Shown here in pieces: positions 39,101-45,422 of a stretch of 50,671 nucleotides of DNA. The notes under the pieces were generated by a model, which saw only the letters and a program-made list of their open reading frames with translations, had not been told where the DNA came from and searched no databases. Each line of letters begins with the position of its first letter. The stretch's first letter is position 1. The position numbers were made by a program, and so were the translations under genes. Origin of the DNA: a virus; the IMG/VR virus record IMGVR_UViG_3300034096_000665, positions 1-50,671 of that record; one strand, written 5' to 3'.

Positions 39101-39459
39101 TGACTAAAATGTTTGGTGGAGATGATGATGATGAAAACAGTTATGCTTATAACTTTATGTTATATGAATTAACAAGGATGAATTCTGAAACAGCATCATA
39201 TTTATCACCTCCAGATGCATACCGTACAATTAAATCTCCTACAGCAATGGTAAGTACAGTGGAGAGAATGACAAAATTTATTAATCAATTTTTCTTAACA
39301 TGGGATCCTGAGAAGCTAAGTTATCAAAGAAGAGAAGGTGTATGGAATAAAGGTGATAATAAATCTTGGGCATACTTTTTAAAACTAATTGGTTTCTCAG
39401 GTTACAACTTTAGTCCAGAAGCAGCTGTTAAATCATTCAATGCTACATTATTAAAATAA
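36133..39459 (+). CDS. Large cargo protein with C-terminal membrane segment (1,108 aa)
   Basis: This is the third large protein of the crAss-like transcription/cargo cluster. The N-terminus has SCPIKTSKQWIDLLEKCNG and EQEAYEKWYE, a C-P-x-x-S-x-x-W...L pattern I associate with this family. Most of the protein is helical and charged. Near 725-760 (MGYSALTSIAADLLKGVANN) and again at about 975-994 (AAIILGTTTLILIMTKMF) there are hydrophobic stretches. The second is a good single membrane helix and is followed by an acidic GGDDDDENS segment. C6 and C21 are the only cysteines. A membrane-spanning role during ejection is attractive: it could help cargo cross the host inner membrane. No catalytic motif is visible. 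Confidence 0.6.
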   Translation: MLRISCPIKTSKQWIDLLEKCNGNEQEAYEKWYEPKNGYILNEEINYIPEELEELKPEDRKDDVSKMVDDIRIYLRQQLNALKKQKIPNQSYKEKKQENLIKEFEVLDGIDAITMFIKSTYEESQKIYKRMQVVINKVDDGTPEFKKNLIKELTAINTFVNGYNILDEISKADIYNYFSSESDEVQEGEKKSIKKMLKEAIELRDSVKQKYIQNGIPLMASFLLNYKSLNIDKQVDEEIEGLMKRLVEEKQSPKPNAKEIERLTERIKKFQSFTLTQQSMEDLLKFASEDEGLLDFWFNPLISSKDASLGLFARVIKTELEDARLKDDAILEIAGKEFDKYNAATSANRDNPAKFNEGIYEDILIHTKDKQGNKVVAKRKAFVQKYDVSKYEEAERAAWRGPELSENPTREELKAKTDYDANKKTYMAAWYAKNAQKKSDAEINKIIAEKEMLKASGVLTQQEYDDWYKSVLLIKKDGTKVYMKEFSEPSADYINSKWTDLYDSNDKPKNAKGEYHEYLLNLYLNAQEKLPDAQKPGYVLPSIHKQDKERRNVKGILKDKWKDATSIRADDTRFGVADFSEGDKKFLPVYYTQEMDADEVSTDLIRSVLLFSSMANRYQALNNIEPEINLFKVIIGDRDVAETNSKGVAKLDSFANKLGIKSFIKKGEESYSQRHVDAFIDMIVFNETQKAQEIFGFSAAKITNGLMGYSALTSIAADLLKGVANNLQGNIQLIIEANSAEFFSKKDLRIGKGYYAKHLADFLGDFGKTTPQSLVGRLIRLYDPMQGNFKDQYGRNVSPSTFAKLMRTDTLFFNQHFGEHEIQVSSMFALMNATKVIDKNTGEEISLLDAYTKYGTTDIEENTDFTKSKKLDLQNRIHAISKKLHGVYNEFDKGTAQRYSVGRLVLMYRKHLVPGYKRRWGKLQSDQELGSAVEGYYMTFYHTMIKDLFKMKLNVMKNWSSYTPFEKAQIKRTLAEAAIILGTTTLILIMTKMFGGDDDDENSYAYNFMLYELTRMNSETASYLSPPDAYRTIKSPTAMVSTVERMTKFINQFFLTWDPEKLSYQRREGVWNKGDNKSWAYFLKLIGFSGYNFSPEAAVKSFNATLLK

Positions 39460-39464
39460 ATACA

Positions 39465-39590
39465 ATGACAAGTAAAAAAACAGGAGTCTCAGTAAAAGTG
39501 CAAAGACCAGGTATCCATGCTAAAACTAAAACATCTAAGCTGAAAAGCTCAAAGTTGTATAAGAAAGGTAACCGCGGTCAAGGCAGGTAG
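39465..39590 (+). CDS. Small very basic protein (41 aa)
   Basis: ATG at 39465, 5 nt after the preceding stop, and TAG at 39588-39590. The product begins MTSKKTGVSVKVQRPGIHAK and ends KLYKKGNRGQGR. It has about 14 Lys or Arg and no acidic residue. The core (RPG.HAKTKTSK, then SSKLYKK and RGQGR) looks like a conserved phage microprotein that I believe is widespread in Bacteroidota and other phages, usually without annotation. It is the last gene of the plus-strand operon, right before the terminator. It could bind DNA or RNA; function unknown. Confidence 0.7.
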   Translation: MTSKKTGVSVKVQRPGIHAKTKTSKLKSSKLYKKGNRGQGR

Positions 39591-39634
39591 AAAAAAAAAG
39601 GGAGAACCGTTATGGCTCTCCCTCTTTTATTTTA
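39591..39634. terminator. Bidirectional terminator between convergent operons
   Basis: GGGAGA-A-CC (39600-39608) pairs with GG-C-TCTCCC (39614-39622) around the loop GTTAT, with one A.C mismatch. On the plus strand the stem is followed by TCTTTTATTTT. On the minus strand it is followed by nine T (complement of 39591-39599). It serves the long cargo operon on one side and the early minus-strand operon on the other. Confidence 0.88.
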
Positions 39635-39782
39635 AATCTTTAATGTTTATATCAGTTAAATCTGATAAGTTTACTTTAAATAAACCTATAAGTTTATTTT
39701 TGTCTCTAGATACAAGTACATATTCACCACATCCAGATTTGTGTTTAATATAAACTGTTTTGCTGTTATATTTTGCTTTCAT
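39627..39782 (-). CDS. Small protein, function unknown (51 aa)
   Basis: Last gene of the minus-strand operon. I take the ATG at 39782-39780 as start (MKAKYNSKTVYIKHKSGCGE), 7 nt after the stop of the MazG-like gene. A longer frame using a TTG at 39809 would overlap that gene and is less likely. The product looks like a compact beta-rich domain (KTVYIKHKSGCGEYVLVSRD, then LIGLFKVNLSDLTDI). Its stop codon is directly followed by the terminator stem. No family recognised. Confidence 0.55.
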   Translation of the reverse strand: MKAKYNSKTVYIKHKSGCGEYVLVSRDKNKLIGLFKVNLSDLTDINIKDLK

Positions 39783-39789
39783 ATCCGTA

Positions 39790-40188
39790 TTATTTAATGA
39801 ACTGCTCAAGGTTTGGTTTAAAATAACCAGGTCCTTTTAAAATTTTGCCATCCTCACGCAACATAGGCTTACCATCTGGGCCTAATTTACTCATATTAGA
39901 GTTGTGAATCTCAGCAAACACATCTTCAATAATATGCTGCATCCCGTGTTTCAATATGGTACCGCACAAAATATAAAGCTGATCACCTAATGCATCAGCA
40001 ATACCTACCAGTCTTTGTTCTGCACTCATAACACCTTCAGTAGCTGCTTGAATATATTCATCATTCTCTTCAGCCATAAGTCTATGTCTCAATTGAACTT
40101 CATCATGACTAATTAATACTGGCTCTGTACCATTTATTTGTTGAAATCCCTCATGGAAATCCTTCACTGCTTGCAATTGTACTTTCAT
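39790..40188 (-). CDS. MazG-like nucleotide pyrophosphohydrolase
   Basis: A 132-aa all-alpha NTP pyrophosphatase-type protein. The metal-binding signature is present: E40, E41 and E44 in LMAEENDEYIQA and D65/D69 in IADALGDQLYIL, the E..EE...D..D pattern of the MazG/HisE/dUTPase-2 superfamily. The C-terminal segment (EIHNSNMSKLGPDGKPMLRE, then GKILKGPGYFKPNL) is typical of the phage branch annotated as phosphoribosyl-ATP pyrophosphohydrolase-like. It probably hydrolyses nucleoside triphosphates or a nucleotide alarmone, adjusting pools during infection. It is 3 nt from the upstream gene stop, so it is co-transcribed with it. Substrate cannot be told from sequence. Confidence 0.8.
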   Translation of the reverse strand: MKVQLQAVKDFHEGFQQINGTEPVLISHDEVQLRHRLMAEENDEYIQAATEGVMSAEQRLVGIADALGDQLYILCGTILKHGMQHIIEDVFAEIHNSNMSKLGPDGKPMLREDGKILKGPGYFKPNLEQFIK

Positions 40189-40191
40189 AAT

Positions 40192-40470
40192 TTATTTTTT
40201 AAGTTTATCAATTCCTATTGTTAAGTTAGCATCTTCAAATTGAACAAATTTAAACATGTAACCTGTTTTAGTGAAGCCTAATTTCTCTGACCACCTGCTA
40301 AACCAAGAAGGTTTAATTACAATTATTTGCCAATTTTCAGTATAGTCAATTGCTTTTTTATGACTAATTAAGCCATCTCTTTCAAGACGCTCTAAAACAA
40401 GTTCTTTTACTTGATTAGCATTTAGAGTGTACTCTTCCATTGACATTAACATTGAGTCTATTTGTGACAT
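40192..40470 (-). CDS. Small conserved protein, function unknown (92 aa)
   Basis: I place the start at ATG 40470-40468 (MSQIDSMLMSMEEYTLNANQ). A longer frame from a GTG at 40530 begins inside the terminator hairpin of the previous gene and can be discounted. The N-terminal helix region contains VKELVLERLERDGLIS, and the C-terminal half is beta-rich with Trp and Phe (WQIIVIKPSWFSRWSEKLGF). No catalytic motif. It heads a three-gene tail of the operon (this gene, MazG-like, 51-aa) after a strong terminator, so a promoter may lie in the AT-rich stretch at 40471-40500, where TATCTTTAC resembles the Bacteroidota -7 box. Confidence 0.55.
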   Translation of the reverse strand: MSQIDSMLMSMEEYTLNANQVKELVLERLERDGLISHKKAIDYTENWQIIVIKPSWFSRWSEKLGFTKTGYMFKFVQFEDANLTIGIDKLKK

Positions 40471-40499
40471 ATGTATTATTTGATTTTTTTTTGTAAAGA

Positions 40500-40530
40500 T
40501 AAAAAAAAGTGGATACATTTCTGTACCCAC
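40500..40530 (-). terminator. Terminator after the DUF932-like gene (GNRA loop)
   Basis: Read on the minus strand, GTGGGTACA (40530-40522) pairs with TGTATCCAC (40517-40509), nine pairs with one G.U, capped by the tetraloop GAAA and followed by eight T. It lies 46 nt beyond the DUF932-like stop codon. Confidence 0.9.
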
Positions 40531-40576
40531 TTGATTGATATATTTGTTTAACTATACTCCCTTGGAGCAAGTGTCT

Positions 40577-41995
40577 TTATAGGAAGAATTCACCTCCTAG
40601 TGTATCTTTTTTATCATCATTATCAAAATCTAAATCAAAGTCATCCCAATCATCAACTACCTTAGTTTCAGTAGGTTTAACTTCTTCTACTTCATCCATT
40701 ACTTTAATTGAATCACCAAAAACTAATTCTTGCTCAATTTTAATTAAATCATTTTCCAATTTCTCAAATGCTTCAGGATTACTAGCTTTTAACTCAGATA
40801 CTACTCTTTTAATTTCTAGTTCTTCTTTTTCAGCTTTAGCTTCATCTGCAGCTTTAAGTCCTTCAAAAATAATCTGATCAGTAGTTGGTAACTCTAATTC
40901 CTCTTCTACTACATCTTGATATTCTTCAATTGTAAACCCTTCTTCAGGTTCACCTTCTATTGCAGCTACTCTAGCATTATATTCTTCATCAGATTCAATA
41001 TGAATCTTGATATCATCAACTACTGCTGTTGCTTCATAAATAGTAGTAACTTCATCAACTACTGGTGCCTCAAAAGTATTACCTACTGGATCCTCATACC
41101 ATACAACATCTCTTTCAGCTTCTTCTCTTTCTTCAATAGCTTGAACTAAGTCAGCTTCTTCTTCAGCTTTTTCAATCTCAGTAAGAATATTTAACTGATT
41201 CTCAGGCTCACCATAATTTAACGCTAATGGATCAACAATATCTAAGTCAATGTCTTCTGTTGTATCATCAGTAAAGTTAACTAAATCAAACTCCATTGCA
41301 ATAAACCAGTGTAGTTTTCTTTGATCATCCATCCAATCTTTTGGATGTGATTTTTTCAATGCATAAGTAACATGATTATAAAATGCCCACAATGAATTGA
41401 AGTCACAGTTATAATCATAACTTGGTTTTTCCATCTGATTTTTTACAACTGATATTTGCTCATTAGTAAGAATCTCATATTCAGCATATAAGATACCTAA
41501 TAACTCAGCTTGTTTTCTTTCAGTCAATGTAATCTTTTTCATTGTGTCTTTATCAGCAACAATCTGAGTAAAGTACTCATCTGCATTACCAATCTGATCA
41601 ATGATAGTTTTAATAGTATCAGCATCTGCAGTTCCAGAGTGTCTTCTGCTATATGAACCCATATCTCCAGCTACCACTCCATTCATGCATATGAATACAT
41701 ATCCACCAATACCACACTTGAATCTCATAGTTTTGTTATAACTGTTTGACCATGCAAACATCATCCCAACTTCTGGATCTTTTGTGTAGTTTAAATAATA
41801 AATACCTTGAGCAATAGAGCCATCTGAATTAGCTCTATATTTCTCATCAGCAACAGTAAAACCATGTAGAGCTAATTGCTCTAATGCATTACTGATTACA
41901 AACTCATGTGATATAACTGTGTATGTATCAGCATGGTTTGGTAAAGGAATAGTTCCTAAATATTCTCTTGTACAATTTTGTGTTCTTACGGCCAT
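40577..41995 (-). CDS. DUF932-like phage protein with acidic C-terminal half
   Basis: A 472-aa protein. Residues 20-150 match the pattern of DUF932 phage/plasmid proteins: YTVISHEFVISNALEQLALH, GF, then FAWSNSYNKTMRFKCGIGGY, ICMNGVV and RRHSGTAD, where the family shows L.NSHDG..., CxNG and RHTG. Residues 160-245 are helical. From about 255 on, the protein is highly acidic and low in complexity. It ends in DDWDDFDLDFDN and GGEFFL, a short motif almost shared with the 431-aa protein encoded at 47023-48318. The DUF932 function is not established; such genes are often next to replication and recombination genes, as here. A homing endonuclease gene separates it from the DNA polymerase. Confidence 0.6.
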   Translation of the reverse strand: MAVRTQNCTREYLGTIPLPNHADTYTVISHEFVISNALEQLALHGFTVADEKYRANSDGSIAQGIYYLNYTKDPEVGMMFAWSNSYNKTMRFKCGIGGYVFICMNGVVAGDMGSYSRRHSGTADADTIKTIIDQIGNADEYFTQIVADKDTMKKITLTERKQAELLGILYAEYEILTNEQISVVKNQMEKPSYDYNCDFNSLWAFYNHVTYALKKSHPKDWMDDQRKLHWFIAMEFDLVNFTDDTTEDIDLDIVDPLALNYGEPENQLNILTEIEKAEEEADLVQAIEEREEAERDVVWYEDPVGNTFEAPVVDEVTTIYEATAVVDDIKIHIESDEEYNARVAAIEGEPEEGFTIEEYQDVVEEELELPTTDQIIFEGLKAADEAKAEKEELEIKRVVSELKASNPEAFEKLENDLIKIEQELVFGDSIKVMDEVEEVKPTETKVVDDWDDFDLDFDNDDKKDTLGGEFFL

Positions 41996-42014
41996 CTTAA
42001 AATAATTTTTTATA

Positions 42015-42707
42015 TTAAATATATTTACCTGTTATTTTTTCTTTTGTTAAACTTTTTACATTACTATTAGGATTACACAAACTAGATACATTACCAGAAG
42101 AGGTATTTAAAAATTTTGCAGCATCTAATATTTTATTAAATACACCTAAACTTTTACCATGTTTATTAAAAAGTTCTAATTTTTTTCCTCTTGCCCGTAA
42201 TTTTTCAGATGCTGCGTCATCTCTTAAATAGTTATTTTTCATGTTTTCTGATCTTGTTACCCATTGTAAATTACTTACTCTATTATCAAATTTTACATTA
42301 TTTATATGATCAACTTGATTTCTATTTTGACAAGAATTTAAAAATGTTTTAGCAATTAAAATATGAACCAAATATGTTTTAAGTTTACCATTAATTCTAA
42401 AAGCAACTTGCAAATAACCTGTTGTATTTTTTACACATGATCTAATTTTAAAACCATATCTAATAGAAGCAATTCTTCCCATGTTACTTGCTTGGTATAA
42501 GCCTTCATACCCTGGTATATCTTTCCATATTTCTTCAGATTCATCAAATGTTACTAAAACATCTTTTAATTTTTTTTTATGTTTTGATTCAAAATATTCT
42601 GATAACAAGTCTTCAACTGTGTGTGATAAAGGTTTACCTCTTAAAGAGGAAACTTCTGCAATAAGATCATATGTATGATCTTTTAAAATGATTTTTATAT
42701 TTTTCAT
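42015..42707 (-). CDS. HNH homing endonuclease with NUMOD4 and N-terminal RHH-like domain
   Basis: Start at ATG 42707-42705 (MKNIKIILKDHTYDLIAEVS); a longer frame would need a TTG. Domains in order: residues 1-45 look like a ribbon-helix-helix DNA-binding unit (a beta strand, then DLIAEVSSLRGKPLSHTVED); NUMOD4 at about 58-105 (EIWKDIPGYEGLYQASNMGR, ending in GYLQVAF); HNH at about 115-150 (VDHINNVKFDNRVSNLQWVT); and a C-terminal NUMOD1-like helix-turn-helix (GVFNKILDAAKFLNTSSGNV). It is a free-standing mobile homing endonuclease, inserted between the polymerase and DUF932-like genes. It probably nicks or cuts a neighbouring site in phages lacking it. Confidence 0.85.
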   Translation of the reverse strand: MKNIKIILKDHTYDLIAEVSSLRGKPLSHTVEDLLSEYFESKHKKKLKDVLVTFDESEEIWKDIPGYEGLYQASNMGRIASIRYGFKIRSCVKNTTGYLQVAFRINGKLKTYLVHILIAKTFLNSCQNRNQVDHINNVKFDNRVSNLQWVTRSENMKNNYLRDDAASEKLRARGKKLELFNKHGKSLGVFNKILDAAKFLNTSSGNVSSLCNPNSNVKSLTKEKITGKYI

Positions 42708-42765
42708 AACAATATTTATATGTACAAATATATAAATATTTAAAATAATAATATACAACTTTATT
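42708..42765 (-). promoter_or_regulatory. Candidate host-type promoter of the HNH endonuclease
   Basis: Minus-strand TATATTTG (complement of 42725-42732) equals the Bacteroidota -7 consensus TAnnTTTG and lies 17 nt before the ATG. A GTTG near 42756 could be a -33 element, but its spacing (about 23 nt) is slightly long. The AT-rich context makes chance matches likely. Confidence 0.35.
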
Positions 42766-44928
42766 TTAAAAAAGTGAAAGTTGATTAATAATTGGTTCTA
42801 ACTGTCTAATCTCTTTATTTATCTTTTCTAGATAAAACTTGGGATTGACTAAATACTCTTCAAATGGTTTCTCTACATAGTTGATAAAAACGGTTTGCAT
42901 CCACTTACCACTTTCAACTTGTATTTGTCTACCATCATCTTTATTCTTTTTAACTATTTTGGACCCGCTTTCAGATATATAATATCTAATTGTGTGTTGC
43001 AAGTCTCTTTCTACATATTGACCACCTATTCTAGGTGCTGTTTTTCTAAAAGCATACTCTGTTGGTAACCCGTGATCTTTATTTTCTTGATCAGGTGTTA
43101 CCCAGTTATCATCTGACCAAGATTGCTCCCAACCATTTTGAAGTAAGTATTCTCTTTGTTGCTCTATAGTATATGCTGCATATTCAGGATCCATACTTGA
43201 AGCAACAAGATGTTCAACAAATTCCCAGTTACCTTTTATCTTAACTCCTCCACAATAATCAAAGATATTATTTTGGGTTTTCAGATAATCTTCTGGTGCT
43301 GTACCATGTACAAAATAGTTATATATAGTTCTTGGAATAATTAAAAAGCTTTTGTTTTTGTGCAAGGCCAGATTGTTAAACTCAAATCTACCTTTACATT
43401 TAGTTGCAGCATAATAGAACTTACCATCTTCTTTTTTAAAAACATAGTGTGGGTTCTCTTGCTTAATTTCATTATATTTATCTTCATCAACAAGTTTGTA
43501 ATCATGTACAGCAATATAATTGTTTACATCACCTATGATCATTTTACTATATGTATCATGTTCTAGTTGAAGACTTGTAATTTTTTCCCATCTAGCACAT
43601 ATCTCCAAATATTTTTCCTGATACTCTCTTGGTATGATAGTTTCTAAACCATCAGTATTCTGCATTAATGGTACCGCATTTGGAATCTCCTCAACTATCA
43701 TTTCATATAGCATACAAAGACTCAGCTGACCATTAATGGTTATTCTCATAGTAAATTCTGGATCATACAGAAAACTATTAGCATCATTACTTAATCCATA
43801 AGTTGAATTAAGAATAATCTTATACACATAATTCCTTACATCTTTCTTGCTTATCTTTTTTCTCTCATCAAAAAACCATTCATACAATTCACAGAATTCT
43901 ACTTTAGGTAAATGTGCAGGAGCCCAACCATTTCTAATAGCTAAGTTTGGATAATAACTAACAACATCTGAAGTCATAATTATCATATCCTCATTAGACT
44001 TATAGATACCGCTTGTCTTTGCACCATGAATACCACCTAAACCAAAGTCAGTTTTTACACCTTTATAGTTTATAGAATATTTGAATCCTCCTTTTGTATG
44101 TTCTGGATACACAACTATATCATTAAATACTGATAATAGTTTCTGAAAAGTTGCAGTCTCAAACTTTACATAATCAAGAATGATATCCTTTACCTGGATA
44201 CTATCTCTCTTAGTTCTTAACTGTCTTAACTCATATTTTTTAATTCCAGTTCTCTCACTCAAGAAATGTAAGAATAACTCTTTACTAATTCTTGGCTCTG
44301 ATGCACTGAATAAAGGAATATTATACTCCTCTGTTAATGTCTTTCTTAATGCAATTTGATTTTTACTAAGCTGCATTATTCTCTTAGTTGATACAACATC
44401 ATTAATACAATAACCAATTATCATATCAATTTGTTCAAATGTGGTTACCTTAGTAGTATGGTGTAAAGGCATGTCTTGAATACTTTCCCAATCCATACTA
44501 TACTGAATCCACTTTAAACTTGATCTCTTAGCAGGATTATCCCAATGATTTAACTTGAATACATCTACTTGCTTAATGCTCATAGTTTTCTCATAAAAAT
44601 CTAGAAACTCACCGGAACCTTGTTTATTGATAACATACTGTGCTTTACTATAAATCCATTCAGCAATTTCACATCCGCTCATAAAGGATAAGCTACCTGC
44701 ATTTTGAATTATATACTCAGTTATCTGACCATCAAATCCTAATCCATTATAAGATACATGCCATTCACCATACAGTACGTTTCTTTTAAGGAATTCAATA
44801 TAGTCATCCCAATCATTTTGTAAATCATGTATTACAAAGGTTCTTGTATCATCTGACTTAACATCCTGAAACACAGCAATAAAGCAATTGCTCATTGTTT
44901 CATAGTCCATTACCCAATTCTGTTTCAT
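42766..44928 (-). CDS. Family B DNA polymerase with 3'-5' exonuclease domain
   Basis: A 720-aa replicative polymerase. Exonuclease motifs: D8 and E10 (VMDYET), N61 to D66 (YNGLGFD), Y173/D177 (YCINDV). Polymerase motifs: A at 319-327 (TSDVVSYYPNLA, D321), B at 370-378 (KIILNSTYG) and C at 422-427 (MQNTDG, D426). In motif C the usual first Asp is Asn424, a variant of the canonical DTD. A TKCKGRFE segment matches the KxxG DNA-binding loop. The last eight residues are INQLSLF plus the preceding Ile, and QLSLF is the textbook bacterial beta-clamp binding motif. A terminator precedes the gene; AAGGA lies just before the ATG. crAss-like phages use either PolA or PolB, and this one has PolB. Confidence 0.88.
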   Translation of the reverse strand: MKQNWVMDYETMSNCFIAVFQDVKSDDTRTFVIHDLQNDWDDYIEFLKRNVLYGEWHVSYNGLGFDGQITEYIIQNAGSLSFMSGCEIAEWIYSKAQYVINKQGSGEFLDFYEKTMSIKQVDVFKLNHWDNPAKRSSLKWIQYSMDWESIQDMPLHHTTKVTTFEQIDMIIGYCINDVVSTKRIMQLSKNQIALRKTLTEEYNIPLFSASEPRISKELFLHFLSERTGIKKYELRQLRTKRDSIQVKDIILDYVKFETATFQKLLSVFNDIVVYPEHTKGGFKYSINYKGVKTDFGLGGIHGAKTSGIYKSNEDMIIMTSDVVSYYPNLAIRNGWAPAHLPKVEFCELYEWFFDERKKISKKDVRNYVYKIILNSTYGLSNDANSFLYDPEFTMRITINGQLSLCMLYEMIVEEIPNAVPLMQNTDGLETIIPREYQEKYLEICARWEKITSLQLEHDTYSKMIIGDVNNYIAVHDYKLVDEDKYNEIKQENPHYVFKKEDGKFYYAATKCKGRFEFNNLALHKNKSFLIIPRTIYNYFVHGTAPEDYLKTQNNIFDYCGGVKIKGNWEFVEHLVASSMDPEYAAYTIEQQREYLLQNGWEQSWSDDNWVTPDQENKDHGLPTEYAFRKTAPRIGGQYVERDLQHTIRYYISESGSKIVKKNKDDGRQIQVESGKWMQTVFINYVEKPFEEYLVNPKFYLEKINKEIRQLEPIINQLSLF

Positions 44929-44960
44929 AATCCTTATTCAGTTAAGCTGTTTCCCCATAT

Positions 44961-44995
44961 ATAAAAGCACAGAGGGAAGTTGATTTCCCCCTGTG
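44961..44995 (-). terminator. Terminator or attenuator upstream of the DNA polymerase gene
   Basis: On the minus strand CACAGGGGGAA (44995-44985) pairs with TTCCCTCTGTG (44978-44968), 11 positions with one mismatch and a 6-nt loop, followed by CTTTTAT. It follows the stop at 45012 and leaves only 32 nt before the polymerase ATG, so polymerase expression may depend on readthrough. Confidence 0.8.
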
Positions 44996-45011
44996 AAATT
45001 TGTGTAAATAA

Positions 45012-45398
45012 TTATTTTACTGCTGGAGCAGGTATTTCTAATATTGACTCAATATCAAACTCTTCAGCATTAGACGCTAAATAATATACTAATTCCTTAA
45101 TATCTGATTTATTATCTAAATAATATTCTTGGAATGTTTCACTTGATACTCTTTCTTCTTTAACATTTCTACCATTAGGTCTTAATGCTACAGTAGCTGT
45201 TGGATCACCATTCTCATCTAATTTTGGTAACATGTGCAAAGTAGTCTTAGTTGTTTTACTAATGATAACAAACAACTGTGATGTTACATCATAAATACAC
45301 TCTACATACGGGCAATCATTAGATACTGGTATTAATCTAAATGTTTTGTGACCATTCCATTCAGAATTAATAGCCAACATTGTTCTTTTTCCTGACAT
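45012..45398 (-). CDS. Conserved replication-module protein, function unknown (128 aa)
   Basis: Not a family I can name, though the opening SGKRTMLAINSEWNGHKTFR and LIPVSNDCPYVECIYD looks like a well-conserved crAss-like phage gene. Predicted mostly beta in the first 90 residues, then a helical acidic tail (DNKSDIKELVYYLASNAEEF) and the end IPAPAVK. No catalytic or metal motif. It is encoded between a 188-aa unknown and the DNA polymerase, right before an attenuator-like terminator. A small accessory or single-strand binding protein of the replisome is possible from location and shape only. Confidence 0.55.
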   Translation of the reverse strand: MSGKRTMLAINSEWNGHKTFRLIPVSNDCPYVECIYDVTSQLFVIISKTTKTTLHMLPKLDENGDPTATVALRPNGRNVKEERVSSETFQEYYLDNKSDIKELVYYLASNAEEFDIESILEIPAPAVK

Positions 45399-45422
45399 AC
45401 TATTTTATTTTTAGTTTACAAA

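Noticed and set aside
19722-39459. Split inteins or programmed frameshifts joining the giant cargo proteins through their terminal Cys
   Set aside because: No intein blocks are present (no N-terminal Cys after a junction, no terminal His-Asn before it), and the gene boundaries have normal stops and ATGs without slippery sequences.
40471-40530. N-terminal extension of the 92-aa protein from a GTG at 40530
   Set aside because: The extension would be translated from inside the terminator hairpin and reads low-complexity FF/KK sequence; the ATG at 40470 is better.
42708-42758. N-terminal extension of the HNH protein from a TTG at 42758
   Set aside because: It reads a hydrophobic IIILNIYIF run that is the translated AT-rich leader containing the candidate promoter; the ATG at 42707 starts the conserved part.
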